From: Pseudomonadota bacterium
GTDB taxonomy: Bacteria > Cyanobacteriota > Vampirovibrionia > Obscuribacterales > Obscuribacteraceae
DNA length: 64,000 bases
Assembly: GCA_021325555.1 (NCBI GenBank)
Contig: JAJPGY010000013.1
Location: 158,284 to 222,283, forward strand
Reading direction: 5' to 3'
The notes below the pieces were generated by a model. The model made no database searches. It was not told where the DNA came from and was given only the letters and a program-made list of their open reading frames with translations. Both the position numbers and the translations under genes were made by a program. Every line of letters starts with the position of its first letter. Within the stretch, counting starts at the first letter, position 1. Below, piece after piece: positions 61,845 through 64,000 of this stretch.

Positions 61845-61889
61845 TATAATTGTCTTGACTGAGCGATGTTTTCCCTGCCCGCACGGGCA
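61845..61889 (+). promoter_or_regulatory. TATAAT box and hairpin upstream of tmk1
   Basis: TATAAT (61845-61850) without a good -35 lies 71 bases before the first kinase gene. In its leader, TGCCC (61876-61880) pairs with GGGCA (61885-61889), followed by ACTGTTTTCGTTTTC, which resembles a small attenuator. Both are weak predictions. Confidence 0.3.
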
Positions 61890-61920
61890 ACTGTTTTCGT
61901 TTTCTAATTATCTGGCTCCA

Positions 61921-62577
61921 ATGCGGTTTTACAAAAGGCACGATTATCCGGGCAAACTGATCGTCGTCGAGGGCGTGGACGGCTCAGGAAAGTCCACGCA
62001 GCTCAACCTGCTGCGCAACTGGCTGGAGTCGCGCGGCGTGTCGGTGGTTTTCACCGAATGGAACTCCTCGGCGCTCATATCGCAGACGATCAAGGAGGCC
62101 AAGCGCTCCAACAGCTTGATTCCGGTGACCTTCAGCATTCTGCACGCCACCGACTTTGCCGACCGCCTGGAAAATATCATCGTCCCGGCCCTGAAGGCCG
62201 GGCTGGTCGTGCTCGGCGACCGCTATTGCTACACGGCCTTCGCCCGCGACGTGGCCCGGGGCGTGGACAAGGAGTGGGTGAGAAATCTCTACGGCTTCGC
62301 CATCCGCCCGGACGGGACCTTCTATTTTCAGGTGCCGGTGGAAATATCGCTCGAGCGCATCGCCAACTCCCGCATGCCAGGCTATTACGAAGCGGGCATG
62401 GACATCGGGCTGTCGCCCGATCCGAAAGAGTCGTTTCAACTTTTTCAATCGATGATCATCAACGAGTACGACAAGATGGTGCCGGAGTTCGATTTCCACG
62501 TGATGAACGCCACCTTGTCGATTCACGACCAGCAGATGACCTTTCGCCAGAAGGCAAGCGCCGTGCTGGGCATCTAA
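61921..62577 (+). CDS. Thymidylate-kinase-like protein 1
   Basis: A 218-aa P-loop kinase of the dTMP kinase fold. The P-loop VEGVDGSGKST (K24), the DR(Y) lid/Arg motif (LGDRYCYTAFA), and the C-terminal helices match. Unlike standard Tmk, the region after the P-loop (TEWNSSALISQTIKEAKR) differs. It may be a bacterial deoxynucleotide kinase or act in a distinct process. It is followed 11 bases later by a paralog. ATG 61921 is chosen; no strong ribosome site is present. Confidence 0.82.
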   Translation: MRFYKRHDYPGKLIVVEGVDGSGKSTQLNLLRNWLESRGVSVVFTEWNSSALISQTIKEAKRSNSLIPVTFSILHATDFADRLENIIVPALKAGLVVLGDRYCYTAFARDVARGVDKEWVRNLYGFAIRPDGTFYFQVPVEISLERIANSRMPGYYEAGMDIGLSPDPKESFQLFQSMIINEYDKMVPEFDFHVMNATLSIHDQQMTFRQKASAVLGI

Positions 62578-62588
62578 AGAGGGCAACC

Positions 62589-63305
62589 GTGACCCACAAT
62601 TACCCGGGAAGACTGATCGTGCTGGAGGGCACCGACGGCGTCGGGCGCTCCACCCAGGTCGAGCTGCTCAAGAGCTGGCTGGCGGTGGACGGCTACGCGG
62701 CGACCTCTTCGGAGTGGAAATCGTCGCAGCTCATCTCGCGGGTGATCGACAAGGCTAAGTCGAAAAACGCGCTCAACACGATCACCTTCTCGCTGCTCTA
62801 CGCGACCGACCTGGCCGACCGGCTGCACAACGAGATCCTTCCCGCGCTGCGCGCGGGGCTGATCGTGATCGCCGACCGCTACTACCACACGGCATTCGCC
62901 CGCGACGTGGTGCGCGGCGCCGATCGCGCCTGGGTGAGGAAGCTCTACGGCTTCGCGGTGGAGCCGGATCTCGTCTTCTATCTGAAGATGCCGCTCGACC
63001 GGCTGCTGCGCCGGATTATCACCACCCGAGGCGGCCTGGATTTCTACGAATCCGGCCGCGACATAGGCATGTCCACGGATCTCTACGAGTCCTTCAAGCT
63101 GTACCAGGCACAGATCCTCGAGGAGTACGAGCGCATGGCGGCCGAGTACCGCTTCAAGGTGATAGCGGCCGAAGAGCCAATTGAGATGGTCCAGAAGATG
63201 CTGCGCCATCACATCACCAGGATGCTCAATGAGTCCCAGCAGGGCTCGGGCGCGGGCGGCCTCGAGAGCGGCTCCCAGTCCGGAAAGCGCAGACCGGGCA
63301 GATAA
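62589..63305 (+). CDS. Thymidylate-kinase-like protein 2 (altered P-loop)
   Basis: A 238-aa paralog of the preceding gene (shared motifs: SSEWKSSQLISRVIDKAKS, ADRYYHTAFARDVVRG, RKLYGFA). The P-loop reads GTDGVGRST, so the invariant Lys is Arg (R20), which usually impairs nucleotide phosphoryl transfer. It might be a regulatory or binding partner of copy 1. The tail (GSGAGGLESGSQSGKRRPG) is Gly/Ser-rich and unstructured. Start GTG 62589 with AGGG upstream. Confidence 0.82.
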   Translation: MTHNYPGRLIVLEGTDGVGRSTQVELLKSWLAVDGYAATSSEWKSSQLISRVIDKAKSKNALNTITFSLLYATDLADRLHNEILPALRAGLIVIADRYYHTAFARDVVRGADRAWVRKLYGFAVEPDLVFYLKMPLDRLLRRIITTRGGLDFYESGRDIGMSTDLYESFKLYQAQILEEYERMAAEYRFKVIAAEEPIEMVQKMLRHHITRMLNESQQGSGAGGLESGSQSGKRRPGR

Positions 63306-63364
63306 GCGGGCCCGGTTCCGGCAGTGGCATTTAGCTGGCGGGGCCGGTTCCAGAGCTATCCTCA

Positions 63365-63392
63365 GTAGGGGCGGGGAATGCCCCGCCCCTAC
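63365..63392. repeat. GC-rich 12-bp hairpin over the dtd stop
   Basis: GTAGGGGCGGGG (63365-63376) and its complement (63381-63392) enclose a four-base loop. The right arm contains the dtd stop codon. It lies between convergent tmk2 and dtd, so it may end transcription from either side, although no T-run follows. Related CCCCTACG text occurs near the 53.7-kb repeat. Confidence 0.55.
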
Positions 63393-63838
63393 GGGTTGCC
63401 GCGGCTTTCCAGGATGAGCGTGACCGGGCCGTCGTTGACCAGCGACACGGCCATATGGGCGCCGAAAACGCCCATCGCCACCGGCACGGCGAGCTTGCGC
63501 AGCTCATCGGCGAAGTGCCGGTAGAGCCTCTCCCCTTCCGCGGGGGCTGCCGCCCGCGTGAAGCCGGGGCGCCTGCCCTTGCGCCAGTCGGCGATGAGCG
63601 TGAACTGCGAGATCACGAGCGCGCCGCCGCCCACGTCCTTGACGGAAAGGTTCATCTTGCCAAACTCATCGGCAAAGATGCGCAGCTCGGCGGCCTTCTG
63701 AGCCAGGAAGCTGCTGTCCTGCTCGCAATCACCCTGCTCCACCCCGAGCAGGATGACGAGCCCGCAGCCGACCGAGCCGATCACCGTGCCGTCCACGGAA
63801 ACCGACGCCTCGGACACCCTCTGTAACACTGCCTTCAT
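63389..63838 (-). CDS. dtd: D-aminoacyl-tRNA deacylase
   Basis: Dtd removes D-amino acids (and glycine from tRNA-Ala) wrongly attached to tRNA. The N-terminus [37 protein letters not shown] split by a conserved SQF, and the C-terminal [11 protein letters not shown] (NxGPxT-type) motif are diagnostic. Length 149 aa is normal. Confidence 0.96.
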   Translation of the reverse strand: MKAVLQRVSEASVSVDGTVIGSVGCGLVILLGVEQGDCEQDSSFLAQKAAELRIFADEFGKMNLSVKDVGGGALVISQFTLIADWRKGRRPGFTRAAAPAEGERLYRHFADELRKLAVPVAMGVFGAHMAVSLVNDGPVTLILESRGNP

Positions 63839-63950
63839 GATTCAGCCAGCCCGCTTGCTGTACCGAGTCTAGTTCCCGGTGCTGTGAGCCAATTTTAACC
63901 TCGGTCCGGGGAGGCGGCGCCAAATTATGTTAACATTCAATTGTCACCGC

Positions 63951-64000
<50 letters not shown>

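Overview
The window is a GC-rich stretch of bacterial chromosome, packed with genes on both strands and holding mostly housekeeping and lineage-specific genes. Several genes point to a Gram-negative relative of the cyanobacteria. These are an SLH-plus-coiled-coil envelope protein, a cluster of homologues of the plastid/cyanobacterial proteins Ycf46 and Ycf35 with a DUF2997 protein, a Tic20-like membrane protein, and KdsB, which implies Kdo-containing lipopolysaccharide. No photosynthesis gene is present. A non-photosynthetic lineage such as Vampirovibrionia/Melainabacteria (Obscuribacterales-like) is my best guess. It is an inference from gene content, not a measured placement.

Layout. 1-2.7 kb: a Cas3 helicase-nuclease gene runs off the left edge, so a type I CRISPR-Cas locus should lie just outside; a poorly coding gap follows. 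2.7-9.1 kb: mrp, recN, a DoxX protein, tRNA-Gln, ribosomal protein bL25, an orphan histidine kinase and an inositol-phosphatase-family enzyme. 9.1-13.6 kb: the SLH protein, then a minus-strand operon (ribbon-helix-helix regulator, Ycf46-like AAA ATPase, DUF1257, DUF2997, radical SAM enzyme) behind a striking palindromic operator. This operon is the best candidate for an uncharacterised system. 13.7-18.4 kb: GatD, exported or hypothetical proteins, a calpain-like cysteine protease and a saccharopine-dehydrogenase-like protein. 18.4-22.3 kb: the fatty-acid/phospholipid operon DUF177-rpmF-plsX-fabH-fabD. 22.3-29.7 kb: an amidohydrolase, a degenerate GGDEF protein, secDF, a small T2SSE-N-like protein, an SDR oxidoreductase, OsmC and a PDZ protein.

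29.7-33.7 kb is the least ordinary part. It has a transposase-derived protein that has lost its catalytic core and gained a winged helix, followed by a decayed GH31 alpha-glucosidase with three in-frame stops and three frameshifts. 33.9-50 kb: a large low-complexity protein, divergent queG/queA (queuosine), a secreted metallopeptidase, cinA, folD, thiL, a YggT protein, a Tat-exported beta-propeller, an M48 peptidase and a full diguanylate cyclase. 50-64 kb: hisS, a Tic20-like protein, an orphan ParA, a matrixin-TPR protease with a paralogous TPR partner, a glycerophosphodiesterase, LemA, kdsB, a TPR lipoprotein-like protein, tandem thymidylate-kinase-like genes, dtd, and the start of an initiator tRNA cut by the right edge.

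Small GC-rich hairpin repeats (near 36.7, 53.7 and 63.4 kb) are dispersed between genes. Several convergent gene pairs overlap at their 3' ends, which shows how compact the chromosome is.
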